29,941 nt of DNA, from the NCBI GenBank assembly GCA_019649035.1, contig BMAT01008190.1, positions 90,910 through 120,850 of the forward strand. Reading direction: 5' to 3'. Position numbers and translations under genes: made by a program. This DNA is from Elysia marginata. Its lineage: Eukaryota; Mollusca; Gastropoda; Plakobranchidae. Under the pieces are notes generated by a model. It did not search any database. It worked only from the letters and a program-made list of their open reading frames with translations, and was not told where the DNA came from. Shown here piece after piece: positions 1 to 9,552 of the stretch (the first letter of the stretch is position 1; every line of letters starts with the position of its first letter).

Positions 1-520
1 CGGCTACTTTAAGATCATCAGGTCACGGTACATCTGGCTACATTGAGTTACTCTAATCTACATTATACTGCACTTGGCTACATCAGTCTCACCTACGTTT
101 GGATGCATTGTATTACACTAGGTCTACATTAGACCACACTCAATTAAACCAGGCTACACTTGGCTACATCAATTTGGCCTACGTTTGGGTGCATTGTGTT
201 ACACTAGGTCTACATTAGACCACACTCAATTAAACTAGGCTACACTTGGCTATATCCAATGACATGAAGCTACAGCAGGCCACTCTACACTTGGCAGCGC
301 CATAGACAACATAAGTATGTCTACATTAGGCTACACCTGGCTACATCAGGCTAGACTGCCATTGCTGCAAATGGCTGCTCTTGGCTGCATCATGTATGTA
401 TATCGTGTTACACTCGAATACTGCTACTGATTTCAGCTGCAGGAGACTATGCTTGGCTTCACCATTTCATATTAGTCTTTGGTACACCAGGCTACTTTGA
501 ATACATTTTTTACATGCATA
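1..520. repeat. Degenerate GGCTACA-core minisatellite, cut by window start
   Basis: The stretch is built from many imperfect copies of a short core close to GGCTACAYT, with variants such as GGCTACATC, TCTACATTA and GGCTGCATC, at irregular spacing of about 10 to 25 bases. The pattern fades after about position 500 into ordinary AT-rich sequence. No open frame runs through it. The array starts before the window, so its full length is unknown. It looks like an old, degraded tandem array; a transposon tail is the main alternative. Confidence 0.75.
71..255. repeat. 86-bp tandem duplication inside the minisatellite
   Basis: The block starting CACTTGGCTACATCA at 71 recurs at 157 and again, partly, at 243, so the spacing is exactly 86 bases both times. 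The GTCTACATTAGACCACACTC segment is unchanged between the copies starting near 122 and 208. The copies differ at only a few bases, so this duplication is much younger than the surrounding degenerate array. Confidence 0.85.
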
Positions 521-1149
521 CCTTACATATAAAACCCAAATAAAAGACAATAGCCTACTATACAGCTTTAATTCTAAATAGAATGCTCCTAACACTGCCT
601 ATAGCTATATTGTATAGCTACTCACGCGAGTAGACCAGTGCTTTGAGTCATACAAATATTCTAAGCTTCTTGGTTTTTTTTTTTTAATTTTATAAAAATG
701 ACCATAGTTATCTTACTTCTATCGGAAAAACATGGTATGGGGGTTAACTCATCGATGTCATTTTCAATTAGTTCGTTTTTAAACTTCTCAAAAATAGATG
801 TGTTTAATTGTTGTATTCCATGTAACAATACCTTAACGAAAACAGTCAAACGTCACGACAATCAAACGGACCTGAGAAGATACTTTTTTATTTGATTATG
901 TTTGCATATACACAGTACACATACTCGTACTACATGACATTGATGGGGATTTATTTTTGTCGCTCCTTGTTGTGATTTTGCATGATTTTGATAGCGGTTG
1001 TATGTTGTTGTAATTTTTTTTATTTCTGACGTTGTGAATTGGGATAACCAATAAACTGAAAAGTATCTCTTATTTGTGACAATTCATAAAATTTTTGGCG
1101 TGATGATAAAGCCTCGCTCGAGGAGCAGTAAAATATTTTTAAGCTTTAT
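521..1149. other. AT-rich stretch, no gene seen
   Basis: Ordinary AT-rich sequence with a poly-T run near 671-686. Open frames on both strands around 661-895 are about 60 codons and overlap each other, as chance ORFs do. No splice-bounded exon or RNA gene is visible. Confidence 0.5.
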
Positions 1150-1370
1150 TTTAAAATTGCTGTTACTATAATAATTATTATTTCGTGTTGTCATTATTCT
1201 GACATTTCTTGGCGTCGTCGTTGCTCTTTTTCTTGTTGTTATTGTTAGTATCGTTATTTCTATTATTCTTGTTGTTAAAGTTATCATTATTTGGTTGTTG
1301 TTGTTGTTGTTGTTGTTGTTGTTATGGTATCTGTTTTTATTGTTATTTGCTTTCGTTATCGATATTGTTA
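1150..1370. repeat. GTT-rich trinucleotide tract with (GTT)10 core
   Basis: A T/G-rich region in which GTT and ATT triplets dominate, with an uninterrupted GTT run at about 1293-1323. Reading it as protein gives Asn-rich or Cys/Leu-rich strings that are artefacts of the repeat. Confidence 0.85.
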
Positions 1371-1789
1371 GCATTGTTTTTATCTCTGGTTTCACAAAAC
1401 AACTTATCTTAAGTTATCTTTCTCGCCCAAGCTTGGTTGTATGGAAGTCTTTGCTCTCCCAACCACTACACGACTAGGGTTACGGCAGAAACTAATGAAG
1501 TATCTACCAAAATTACTACCACAAAAACAAAAACAAGATGAAGAGAAAAGAAAAAAAAAGTGAACAATTTTCTGTAAGCTTCCAGTAATAGCTGCTAGTA
1601 CCCTGTGTGGTCTATCACAGCTACACAACATCACCTCCATCTCGTCTCAAGCTTTAGAACAGACTGAGGTTGATGTGAGTTGTTCTTTGTTCATTATGTT
1701 TTACCTGTTGATAACCTGTTACTGCTGGGTGAACACAACTGTAACGCAATAATGGCATTTCGATGTACATATAAATAGAATAATAATTG
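1371..1789. other. No gene seen
   Basis: Mixed AT-rich sequence with a purine-rich patch at 1525-1560. A 78-codon minus-strand frame (1404-1640) has no recognisable motif and its C-rich, Phe-rich middle comes from the A-rich patch. Confidence 0.45.
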
Positions 1790-2100
1790 CTTCTCTGTCG
1801 CTATTCTGTTTGTCTGTGTCTGTCGCCATCTCTGTCAGCCTGTCTTTGTTTTGTCTGTCTCTGCCTACTTTCTCTATTTTCTGTCCTGGTATAAAACTCT
1901 TTTAGTGATATAAATTTCTTTCTCTGTCGTTTGTGATCAATTTTTTTTTCCTGGCAGTATTTATTTTAAGGTTTCTTGTTAAGAAACTTTCTCCATCTAT
2001 CTGCCTATCTTTGTTTCTTTTTCTCTCTCTCCCTCTCTTCCTATCTCTCTCTGTACTTCTCTCTCCATCCCTCTCACATACTCTTATTTCTTTTTTGTTT
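1790..2100. repeat. Degenerate TCTG/CT pyrimidine-rich tract
   Basis: About 300 bases dominated by TCTG, TCTC and CTTT on the plus strand, with no long pure run. The Leu/Ser/Phe-rich open frames here (1933-2187) result from composition. Confidence 0.75.
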
Positions 2101-3139
2101 TACCCACCTCTTACTTTATATTTTTTTAAATCATCACTTGCCATGTATATGGCACCTCACCAAGTAAAAGATCCTAGGTGTGTATGAATTTCATAAATGT
2201 AAAATCCCAGTATTTATCATTACCTACTTTGTTCTGATTTTGTGTTTGCTTGGCGCAACTCTCCAGTCCTCCCATTGTCATACGAAGCAGAAAATTAATA
2301 ATTACTTTCTAATCATCTCGTTTCAACATTCTTTCCATTGCCAAGGCATCCAAAAACTAATTGACATTTTTTCTCCTACAAGCTTGAAATTAACTTTCTT
2401 TAGTTTCGAATAATTAGGCGCAAAAGGTTGAATTTTTTTCTATTTTTCCTGTTAAGAATGGTTGTGCTTTAAAAGTGCTTTAAAAATACTCTTATCCTCG
2501 GTAACTAACCCTTGTTTATCTCCCGTTCCGTTTGCCCTGAGAATCATTTTCAGGTAAAAGGTGAAAGTTTTTAGTTGTGAGGTTAAAACTATTACATAAC
2601 TTCATTATGTCTCCAGCGTTTCTCTCCTGGGTGAAAATGACGTCATTGAAACTTGAGCTCTTTTCATCGTCTTAGAACAACAGTTCTAGCAGCGAGAAAT
2701 TATACATGGTTCTACATCGTAAATTTCGTGGTATGAAAGTTTGCTTTGCTATTAATTTTGTGGTTTCAAAGATTTTATGTATTTTAAATATTTTACGTTA
2801 AATTAGTTTTATTAGCACCATTGACATCTAAAAAAAAGATAATTGCAAAAGCATGTGTTTTAAAATCCACACTCTTAATTTTGGGTTAAAAAAAAATTGG
2901 AAATATAAGTTTCAAAATTTGTACCTCTCTTACTCTTTCTTGCGAGCTCTCCTTTTTCCTCTCTATTGTTATAGTCTCATAGGACCTGTAAGACTTTTTT
3001 TTATTTCTTATCTTTTTCATTGTCTAGTTTTTCCTTCGTTAAAGTATGGTCTAATAAATTAGGTTCTGTATTCTGCGTCAATTTTTTTTCACCACAATTA
3101 TTACTTATCACGTCAATTCTTTTTCTCAATCCCCTCTGT
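2101..3139. other. AT-rich stretch, no gene seen
   Basis: Roughly 1 kb of AT-rich DNA with A and T homopolymers. Frames of 60 to 80 codons (2180-2413, 2853-3062) are T-rich and therefore hydrophobic, with no conserved motif. A TTTTCAG/GTAAAAG junction near 2552 matches both an acceptor and a donor but bounds no open exon. Confidence 0.45.
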
Positions 3140-3165
3140 ACATCTCCCTCCCCTCCCCCAATCAA

Positions 3166-3206
<41 letters not shown>

Positions 3207-3216
3207 TTCTCGCTCT
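3140..3216. repeat. (CT)n microsatellite
   Basis: A C-rich leader at 3140-3160 is followed by an almost pure CT run at 3166-3213, broken by two TTTC interruptions. Confidence 0.92.
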
Positions 3217-3390
3217 GCCTATTTCTTTCTTTTTCCGTGGTCTCCATAGTGGTAGAGGACTAAAAGGTTTGCGTATTTATCAACTCCTCCTATTCTGTGG
3301 ATATGACATAGTTGCAAGTTTTTCGTTTTTTTTCTCTTTTTGTGGAAACCCGAGCGGTGGGTTATCTCTTTTCGCATCAATTGTTGACAA

Positions 3391-3450
3391 TGACGTCAAT
3401 ATTCTCGTATATATACTAGCTACAATCTTTTTTCCACCCTTCAGTCTTCG
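3391..3450 (+). promoter_or_regulatory. Candidate core promoter: CRE, TATA, initiator
   Basis: The perfect palindromic cAMP-response element TGACGTCA lies at 3391-3398, an eight-base TATATATA at 3408-3415, and TCAGTCTT at 3441-3448. If the A at 3443 is +1, the TATA run spans -35 to -28 and the CRE starts at -52, close to the spacing of animal TATA promoters. TCAGT is the common invertebrate initiator. A splice-bounded segment follows at 3657 on the same strand. Each motif can occur by chance in AT-rich DNA, so the arrangement is the main support. Confidence 0.27.
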
Positions 3451-3656
3451 TTGTAAGCACCTTCACTTCCAAAAACAACAACTACATCTAATGCCGCTAC
3501 GTTGATGTCTTAAAGTACTTATGGTTTCGCCTTTACGTTTCAAATACAATTTTTTTTGTTTCAATAAATTTTACGTTATCAATGGTGAATAAATAATATA
3601 TTTTTATTGACAATTATTGGTTTGTTTTAATTCTAAATACTTTACTTTTTATACAG

Positions 3657-3715
3657 GTATCTTAAAAGTAATTGGGTCTAGAGAATTTTGTCAAGACATA
3701 TACAGATGCTATAAA
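3657..3715 (+). CDS. Candidate 59-nt internal exon, unknown product
   Basis: A pyrimidine-rich tract ending TTTTTATACAG (AG at 3655-3656) precedes the segment and GTAAGA follows at 3716. Two frames are closed. The third, starting after two bases, is open throughout and reads ILKVIGSREFCQDIYRCYK, with two Cys. A possible upstream exon begins at ATG 3521 and ends at 3584 before GTGAAT. Joining across the 72-base intron 3585-3656 keeps the frame, which has a one-in-three chance of happening at random. I do not recognise the peptide. The candidate promoter at 3391-3450 is on the same strand. No downstream exon was identified, so this may be a cryptic splice pair. Confidence 0.2.
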
Positions 3716-4200
3716 GTAAGAAAAAACTGCAACAGGCCTTCTCTTATCTCTAACATCAACAACTTTTTCGCTACCGCATTGTTATAAACCAATGGTGGCA
3801 TCAATTACAGCCCACGAAATAAGATATCAGATTCGCTTTCTGTTATAGACATCTATCTAAAAGTAAAACTAGAAAGTCTTAATTTCTTTAAAATTTGACT
3901 GATTGATTACTAGCTTGATTATGCAAATATGACGTTATTCACATAAAATTTCTTTTACATTACTTTTTTTATTGTTCTTGTTGTACACCGCATTTTTCAC
4001 TTGACTTGAATGTGTATCTTTTGATTTGTTTGTTTTTTTTTTCTTTCGGAAAAATCGATGAAATTTTTTAAATTCTCTATGATCTCGATCTACAGAAAAA
4101 AATTGATGTTTAGACGTTTCATGGTTTTTTCCTGTTCAATTTTTTTTGTCGTATAATTTTTACTGTTCCAATTGATCGCAAACAATACTGCAGGAGCACA
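3716..4200. other. No gene seen
   Basis: AT-rich sequence with several T homopolymers between 4030 and 4150. No open frame over 60 codons and no repeat other than homopolymers is visible. Confidence 0.45.
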
Positions 4201-4434
4201 ATATGTATCATTATAAGGATTAAATTTCGAAACTTATATAATGTTGAGAGCAAAAGTTTCATGATCTCATGCTCTGGCAATACCTCCTACCCTCCNNNAC
4301 GTTCGCGTCATACTCACGCAATGCTGCTTAAACTCTGTAATATGTATCATTATAAGAATTAAAATTCGAAACTTATATAATGTTGAGAGCAAAAGTTTTA
4401 TGATCTCATGCTCTGGCAATACCTCCTACCCTCC
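4201..4434. repeat. 95-bp direct repeat flanking a 3-N gap
   Basis: Bases 4201-4295 recur at 4340-4434, an offset of 139, with three mismatches (about 97 percent identity). The left copy stops exactly at NNN (4296-4298), while the right copy continues into unique sequence. Between the gap and the right copy lie 41 bases not seen in the left copy. This is either a real short tandem duplication or an assembly artefact from contig ends or two haplotypes that were not merged. Confidence 0.9.
4296..4298. other. Assembly gap, 3 N
   Basis: Three unresolved bases at the end of the left copy of the 95-bp repeat. Such a short gap usually marks a scaffolding join, not a measured distance. Confidence 0.95.
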
Positions 4435-4979
4435 TCCATCATTGTTCCCCTCACCTCCTGGGCTCGCCACTGACACCCCCCACCCCCACCCAACTCGTGC
4501 TGTAGATCTGCCAACACTATCAAGCTATCCTCTTGTCCATTTCCTGGAGGGTTTGACCCATAGTCCAGAAATCAGTAATGCCCTTCAGCCGATTCTCCTT
4601 ACAGAAAATAATTACCTATAACTCCAGAGTTTCCTTACAATCTCCGGCTTTTTAAGTCCGCAGACTCAGCGCTAATTGAGTTTGTACGGCGCTATATCCT
4701 CCCCGCACACGTCAGAAGATGCCCTGTTAGATAAAGATGAGATCAGAAGTTGCTGTGCTCGAATGGTACTTTTGAGAGTTATACTCTTACGCCAAGAATT
4801 TGTAACGTCTTGTTAAAGTTGGTGTAACTTGCACAAGACGTAAAATGTAACAGCTGTTGTAACTGAGAGAAATTTTCTTAGGGAAAGTCTTTTGCCGGTT
4901 CTTTTAAACACGGCATGGTTTTAGCTTTGCCTGTGTGAAAGTTTCTGTGTATTTCTGACTGTTCTTGGTGTTGCTGTTT
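4435..4979. other. Slightly GC-richer stretch, no clear gene
   Basis: Bases 4440-4740 are richer in GC than the neighbours, with a C-rich patch at 4475-4497. A Pro/Thr-rich frame runs from ATG 4400 to 4621 (73 codons), but its start lies in the duplicated 95-bp block and its Pro content comes from the CCT/CCC patch. No splice signals frame it. Confidence 0.35.
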
Positions 4980-4996
4980 TTCTTGATGAAAACAAT

Positions 4997-5161
4997 AAGG
5001 ATGATGGTGATAATGATGGTGATGGTGATAATATTGATGATCATCATGATCATGATGACCGCGATGATGATGATGGTGATGATGATGATGATGATGATGA
5101 GGAGGAGGAGGAGGAGGATGGTGGTAATGATTATGATGATGATGATGATGATGACGATGGT
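4997..5161. repeat. GAT/ATG trinucleotide microsatellite with GAG insert
   Basis: Long imperfect run of GAT triplets with GGT and AAT variants, interrupted by a (GAG)6-like block near 5100-5118. It produces Met-rich and Ile-rich frames on opposite strands; neither is a real protein. Confidence 0.92.
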
Positions 5162-5439
5162 GCCAGGCGTTAACAAAAGACAGAAGCTAACATGATGGTG
5201 ATGTGGTGCATTAAAAATCACTCAGGTTCGAAGCTGTATGCATCTTGTAGGCCGTCTGTTTGCGTTTCTGTGATCGCTTCAGCCTCGCCAGCATGTTGTG
5301 TTATTCTAGATGGCTGATGATCGCAACCTTTTTGCTGATAGATAAACAAACCCGTGGATCATATCCAGCAGTGTATGGGTTTGATCGGTTCAACACAACG
5401 TCACGTGGTCGTGAAATTTTTAACACCTGGATAAAAATT
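5162..5439. other. No clear gene
   Basis: Moderate-GC sequence with an open plus frame (5260-5541) that ends in the following GTT repeat and shows no motif I know. Confidence 0.35.
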
Positions 5440-5520
5440 ATTGTTATTGTTTGTTGTTGTTGTTGTTTTTGTCTTAGACGTTTTTCTTGTTGTTGCATCT
5501 GTTGTTGTAGTAGCAGTCGT
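5440..5520. repeat. GTT-rich tract
   Basis: Two clusters of GTT triplets (about 5447-5467 and 5487-5510). They give a Cys-rich frame on one strand and a Gln-rich frame on the other. Confidence 0.8.
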
Positions 5521-6135
5521 GCGTTATTTGTTGCTACGTAAGCCCTAGTTTACCTAAATATTAGGATAGATCCTTACCAATTTAAACACTTTGGATGAGT
5601 TTTTTGCTATCAAATTCGGGTTGCTGATTAATTTTTGTTAAGTCTGCAGTAGTTACGCAATAGAACAAGCGGGACTTGTTTTATCTATTTTTCCTGTTGC
5701 ATTGAAATTATTCAGGTAGAAGTGTTGTGTGCTATTGTTCAACATAATGTACCTGTGTAATCCGTTACAAGAACAACGAAGTACATGTAATTTGCTCAGA
5801 GCTGTTCCTAGGTTGAATTGATGATATGTTTGACTTTGTTCTCGAATTCCCTCACAAATATTTGTAGTAAACCCCACACGCCAACTTATTTCTACAAGTG
5901 ATATTCTTGAAACGCTATTTCGATTTCGACATTTGTTCTACTTCGTTTCGCCTTGGGTTTTCTTAAGCCTCTTTGTCGTACCCTTTATAAATAACATAAT
6001 ACACCTTGAACTAACGTGTTAAGGTTAAAGTAATATTACTCTTTCTAACGGTTTTCGTGGGTCTAAGGTATGTTGTATTGAGAGAGGTGTAATTTTGTAA
6101 TGGTTGACGTACATGATAAATTTGAAAACGTAAAA
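5521..6135. other. No gene seen
   Basis: AT-rich sequence. The 74-codon minus frame at 5653-5877 has no recognised domain, signal peptide or splice boundary. Confidence 0.45.
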
Positions 6136-6480
6136 TAATGATGTTGTTGTTGCCACTAATAAAGACGAAAAAAAGGATGATGATGCTGATGATTTGTATC
6201 ATAATGATGATGATAATAAAAATAATGATAATAATAATCATAACTATAATGATGTTAATAAAAGTAATAATAGTAATGATAATGATAGAAATAATAACAA
6301 TAATTATAATAATGATAACAATGACAATGATAATAATTATGACACGAATACATGCAAAAACTGTTATTATCATAGAGCTATTTTATGATATTAATATTGA
6401 TAATAATGGAAACAATCACGATGATCAAATGTTGATTCTGTTTCTGCCGCTGATGATTTAACTTAATGACGATAATGAGG
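6136..6480. repeat. Degenerate GAT/AAT trinucleotide tract
   Basis: Triplets GAT, AAT, AAC and ATG dominate, densest at 6177-6345. The Met/Ile-rich and Asn/Asp-rich frames across it are repeat translations. Confidence 0.88.
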
Positions 6481-6734
6481 ATGATAAGTATGGTGGCAAT
6501 AACGAACATCATCGAGATGGAACAAATTTTGTGTTAATGAGGTTGGTGATGTTGTGAAATTAATCATAACAACAACAGTACCTCTCTTGATCCAATAATG
6601 ACTTGGTCATCAGCAGGTTGATTTCTAGTTCCCCAGCCCATTTCTTCCCCTGGCCTTAGCATGGAGCAGAGGTTTACTTCGTTGTTGAAGAATAGGCAAA
6701 CAGGGTGGTTTTATTGCTTGCTAAGATCAATGGA

Positions 6735-6870
6735 AAGATACAGAGACAGATAAAAGTAAGAGAAAGAAGACAGATCTAACGGGTAAATGCAGCGACGAAG
6801 AGGGAGAGAGAGAGAGATGGGGAGAGAGAGAAAGAGGGAGATAGAGAGGGAAGGACATAAAGAGAGATAA
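6735..6870. repeat. GA-rich purine tract
   Basis: Imperfect GAGA and GGGA repeats on the plus strand, densest at 6799-6862. Confidence 0.8.
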
Positions 6871-7030
6871 GGTATGTGATCAATTGCTGGATTCTGCTCA
6901 CCTGTCATCTATGTGATTTACTGATACATGGAATACGACGCTGTGACTGGCGCTACTACATCATGTCTCTATCTAACTTACTACTGGAATCTCCTTGAGA
7001 TGGGATCTGGACGGTATAAATGAGGGGTAT

Positions 7031-7062
7031 GAGGCAGAGATTGAGAGACACAGACAGATAGG

Positions 7063-7112
<50 letters not shown>
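7031..7112. repeat. (GA)n microsatellite
   Basis: An uninterrupted GA run of about 20 units at 7071-7110, with an ACAGACAGATAG lead-in at 7047-7060. Confidence 0.95.
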
Positions 7113-7114
<2 letters not shown>

Positions 7115-7599
7115 TATTGCAGAAAAAAAAACATATTAAAACAAACGTTATGGAAGTTCGCACACAAGTCAGATAATCTTATGGCTTTCCCATTATAAAG
7201 TTCATCCTCTCGCGGTTGGTCTCTCCTCGCCACCAGAAATCTCTCTTCAAGAAGTCAGCAATGTTGTAACATTTCATCTGATAACAAACAAAAGAGATCT
7301 AGATTTAGAGCTGTGGTTTGTGTTGTCTTACAGGTTCTAGTCACCTACTCCTAACATCGCTCCCTCTGTGAATCGCGGTACATCTAGAGTTTTCCCTGTG
7401 TATTTATGCTATTGATGCTTATCTTAGAAACTAATGAAACAAGCAATAATATGCATTCTTTCTACATGACACTCGAACCTTTAAAACCATCCCAAATACT
7501 TATCTTTGTCACTGTTGTCTTTCTATGACTTTTATGTATGAGACACAAACCGTCTGTTCCGCCAATTTATATCTAGTAATAAGGACTCTATTCTGAGCT
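7113..7599. other. No gene seen
   Basis: Mixed sequence with no open frame over 60 codons and no visible repeat. Confidence 0.4.
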
Positions 7600-7745
7600 T
7601 TATTCTATCTCTCTATTTATGTCTTTCTATTCATCTACCTGTCCCTCTCTCTGTCTTTGTCTAAACCTCTTTCTATTTCTCTATGTACCTATCTATCTAT
7701 CTACCTACCTATCTACCTACCTACCTATCTATCTGTCTATCTAGT
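7600..7745. repeat. TCTA/CCTA tetranucleotide tract
   Basis: A TCTA and CCTA run is purest at 7686-7743, preceded by degenerate TCTG/TCTC units. It ends about 25 bases before a splice-acceptor-like site. Confidence 0.9.
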
Positions 7746-7770
7746 ACTGTAAGTTTACTTATATTTTCAG

Positions 7771-7818
7771 CTTGCTACACAGTGTTTCGTACGCCTCTTG
7801 CCGAGGCTCACTCTTCCG
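7771..7818 (+). CDS. Candidate 48-nt exon between strong splice sites
   Basis: A tract ending TTATATTTTCAG gives a good 3' splice site (AG at 7769-7770), and GTAGGT at 7819 gives a plausible 5' site. The 48 bases between are about 52 percent GC, against roughly a third in the surroundings, and are open in all three frames. Reading from the first base gives LATQCFVRLLPRLTLP. The length is a multiple of three, so skipping it would not shift a frame. I do not recognise any of the three peptides and cannot choose a frame. It could equally be a non-coding exon or a cryptic pair. The ATCT tract just upstream would lie in the intron. Confidence 0.28.
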
Positions 7819-8070
7819 GTAGGTATTTTCGTTTTGTTTCGGTCTTGTTATAATTGTATTATTCTATACGGTGTTTTTGTCCTGTGAGGACAGTGTGAGG
7901 AAATCATCTCCTTTCTTCTGTTGAGGCTTGTTATTTTTTAAGTATTGCGTACTTTTCTGCGAGGTAGAGACTGCACCCGTTTTGTATTAGTAGAGCGTGG
8001 TAGTGCCTTTTCAAAGTTTTTAGTCAAAGATGTTAAGCACCTTTATTATAAATAATTATAAAGTTTAAAC

Positions 8071-8130
8071 TTATCTATCTATCTATCTATTTTTTTATCT
8101 ATCCATCTATCTATCTACCGATCTATCTAA
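8071..8130. repeat. (ATCT)n microsatellite
   Basis: ATCT units with a T-homopolymer interruption at 8090-8096. It abuts the left end of the interspersed repeat that starts at 8134. Confidence 0.93.
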
Positions 8131-8312
8131 TTATACTAGTAAACGATGTACCCGACCTGGTTGAGTAATAGACTGGACTGTGCGAAACGTTGCCTTTCGT
8201 TTCTTTATGTCCTCACATAGTTGCGCATTGAATGTCCAACTTTAGACAGATCAATTGGCGTCTTATAAAAAATGTTCTTTTTCTTTCAAAATCATCTCTC
8301 TGGCTACAGCTG

Positions 8313-8346
8313 TCCTCAACCCCTCCCCCCACCCACCCACCCACCT
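8313..8346. repeat. C-rich (CCCA)n patch
   Basis: Short run of C homopolymers and CCCA units inside the long repeat copy. Confidence 0.85.
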
Positions 8347-8377
8347 GCCTTTTTCCCCAATAAAATCTTCTTTTCTA

Positions 8378-8714
8378 TATCTTACTTGGAGATTTCCCCT
8401 TTGGCTACTGTTTTGTCCTATTTTTAATGCTATATATTTTTATACATTACTGGTCGCTATTTTCTTCTCTTTCTCATAATCCTCACGAAGTGACATCTCG
8501 GTCTTCAACCTTTATAAACATAACATAGATCGCAAAACAAACAAAAACAAAAACTCAAGCAAAACCTAGACTTAATCTAGACTCTAGATTAAAATAATCT
8601 CCCAGATCTTGATGTAAAACCTACATTATCTAGATTAATTTCTAGAGCTAAGTCAAATTTTGACAAGCTTAATCTATACTGAAAGTGTAGACCTAATCTA
8701 GATTCAACGACGAA
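8378..8714. repeat. Internal duplicated unit, copy 1
   Basis: This unit shares ordered blocks with 8808-9140, including TTTTATACATTA, ACATCTCGG, CTAGACTCTA and a terminal ATTCAACGACGAA. Offsets drift from about 414 to 426 bases, which shows old indels. It carries a hairpin at 8572-8592 (TTAATCTAG, ACT loop, CTAGATTAA) and several TCTAGA sites. Confidence 0.75.
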
Positions 8715-8807
8715 CCAGGGAAGCCAGCAATAATAGGCCTTATAATTTAATTATGGGTTTTCTTCTGCTTTCCGATCTTTTTGGGTGTGTAAACGTTGAA
8801 TATATTT

Positions 8808-9140
8808 CTTTGTCAATTCTTGCATTTCCTCGCATTATTTTGTTTGTTCGAAAATCTTTATACTTTTATACATTATTGTTTCCAATTTCCAACTCCTTAC
8901 GACGCAACATCTCGGCCTTTCTTTTATAAAATGGAAGTGAACATGACGCGCAGAGTATAAAACAAAACCTCTAAGGCCTGAGTTAAGCCTAGATCTAGAC
9001 CTCATCTATCTAGACTCTATAGACTCTTCTAGGTCAAGATCTGAAATCCAGATTATCTAAATTAATTCCTAGAATTGAGTCCAGTTTTAAACACTTCATA
9101 TAGATTGTAGATCTATATCTAATCTAGATTCAACGACGAA
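8808..9140. repeat. Internal duplicated unit, copy 2
   Basis: Partner of 8378-8714, diverged by substitutions and indels but ending in the same ATTCAACGACGAA block (9128-9140). The TCTAGA-rich part is again dense at 8985-9130. Confidence 0.75.
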
Positions 9141-9552
9141 TATTGTTTTTCGGGGGCATTTTTTATGTTCTGAAAGTTTTCTCATGAAGCGTAAGCTGTG
9201 ATAAACGAACGTGAACTTTAAAGCCGTAGCGGAGATTTCCAAGACACGGTGCACAAAGAACGTTCAACAATGGTTGAATATCACGTTATAGAAAACAACT
9301 GTTTTATTGAACGAACGTCAAGCTTTAGCAATGGCTAGGTTTCAAATTTAGATACAGGAATTTTCTCCGATTCAGATTTTAAATCTTGAAAATAAGCTCT
9401 CATAGACCTCAATTGAATTAAAAAATACACCTAGTTTGGGTCCGGGATCGGTTTAAACTGTTCTGCAAACTTTTAGACCTTTGCATATTGTCCGTGAGGC
9501 GTGAATCTCTTAATATACAGACACACAGAACGACACTAAAAACTTATGTAGA

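Larger units (their letters stand above)
8134..9552. repeat. Long copy of an interspersed repeat, class unknown
   Basis: The left part (8134-8306) matches 9553-9721, starting TACTAGTAAA and ending TCTGGCTA. The right part (9421-9552) matches 9721-9842 and shares the block GAATCTCT followed by AGAACGACACTA. The middle (about 8307-9420) is absent from the second copy and contains an internal divergent tandem duplication. The simplest model is two head-to-tail copies of one element, this one long. No transposase or reverse-transcriptase frame is visible, so a non-autonomous element is likely. The (ATCT)n run at its left edge may be a target or a tail. Confidence 0.6.

Noticed and set aside
4904-5221. 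Met-rich and Ile-rich ORFs over the GAT repeat
   Set aside because: Pure product of the trinucleotide repeat, open on both strands.
5221-5250. GGTTCGAA resembling a tRNA B box
   Set aside because: No matching A box or cloverleaf upstream; other GTTCGA hits (14125, 23114) fail likewise.
6011-6461. Ile-rich, Met-rich and Asn/Asp-rich ORFs
   Set aside because: Translations of a GAT/AAT tract in different frames.
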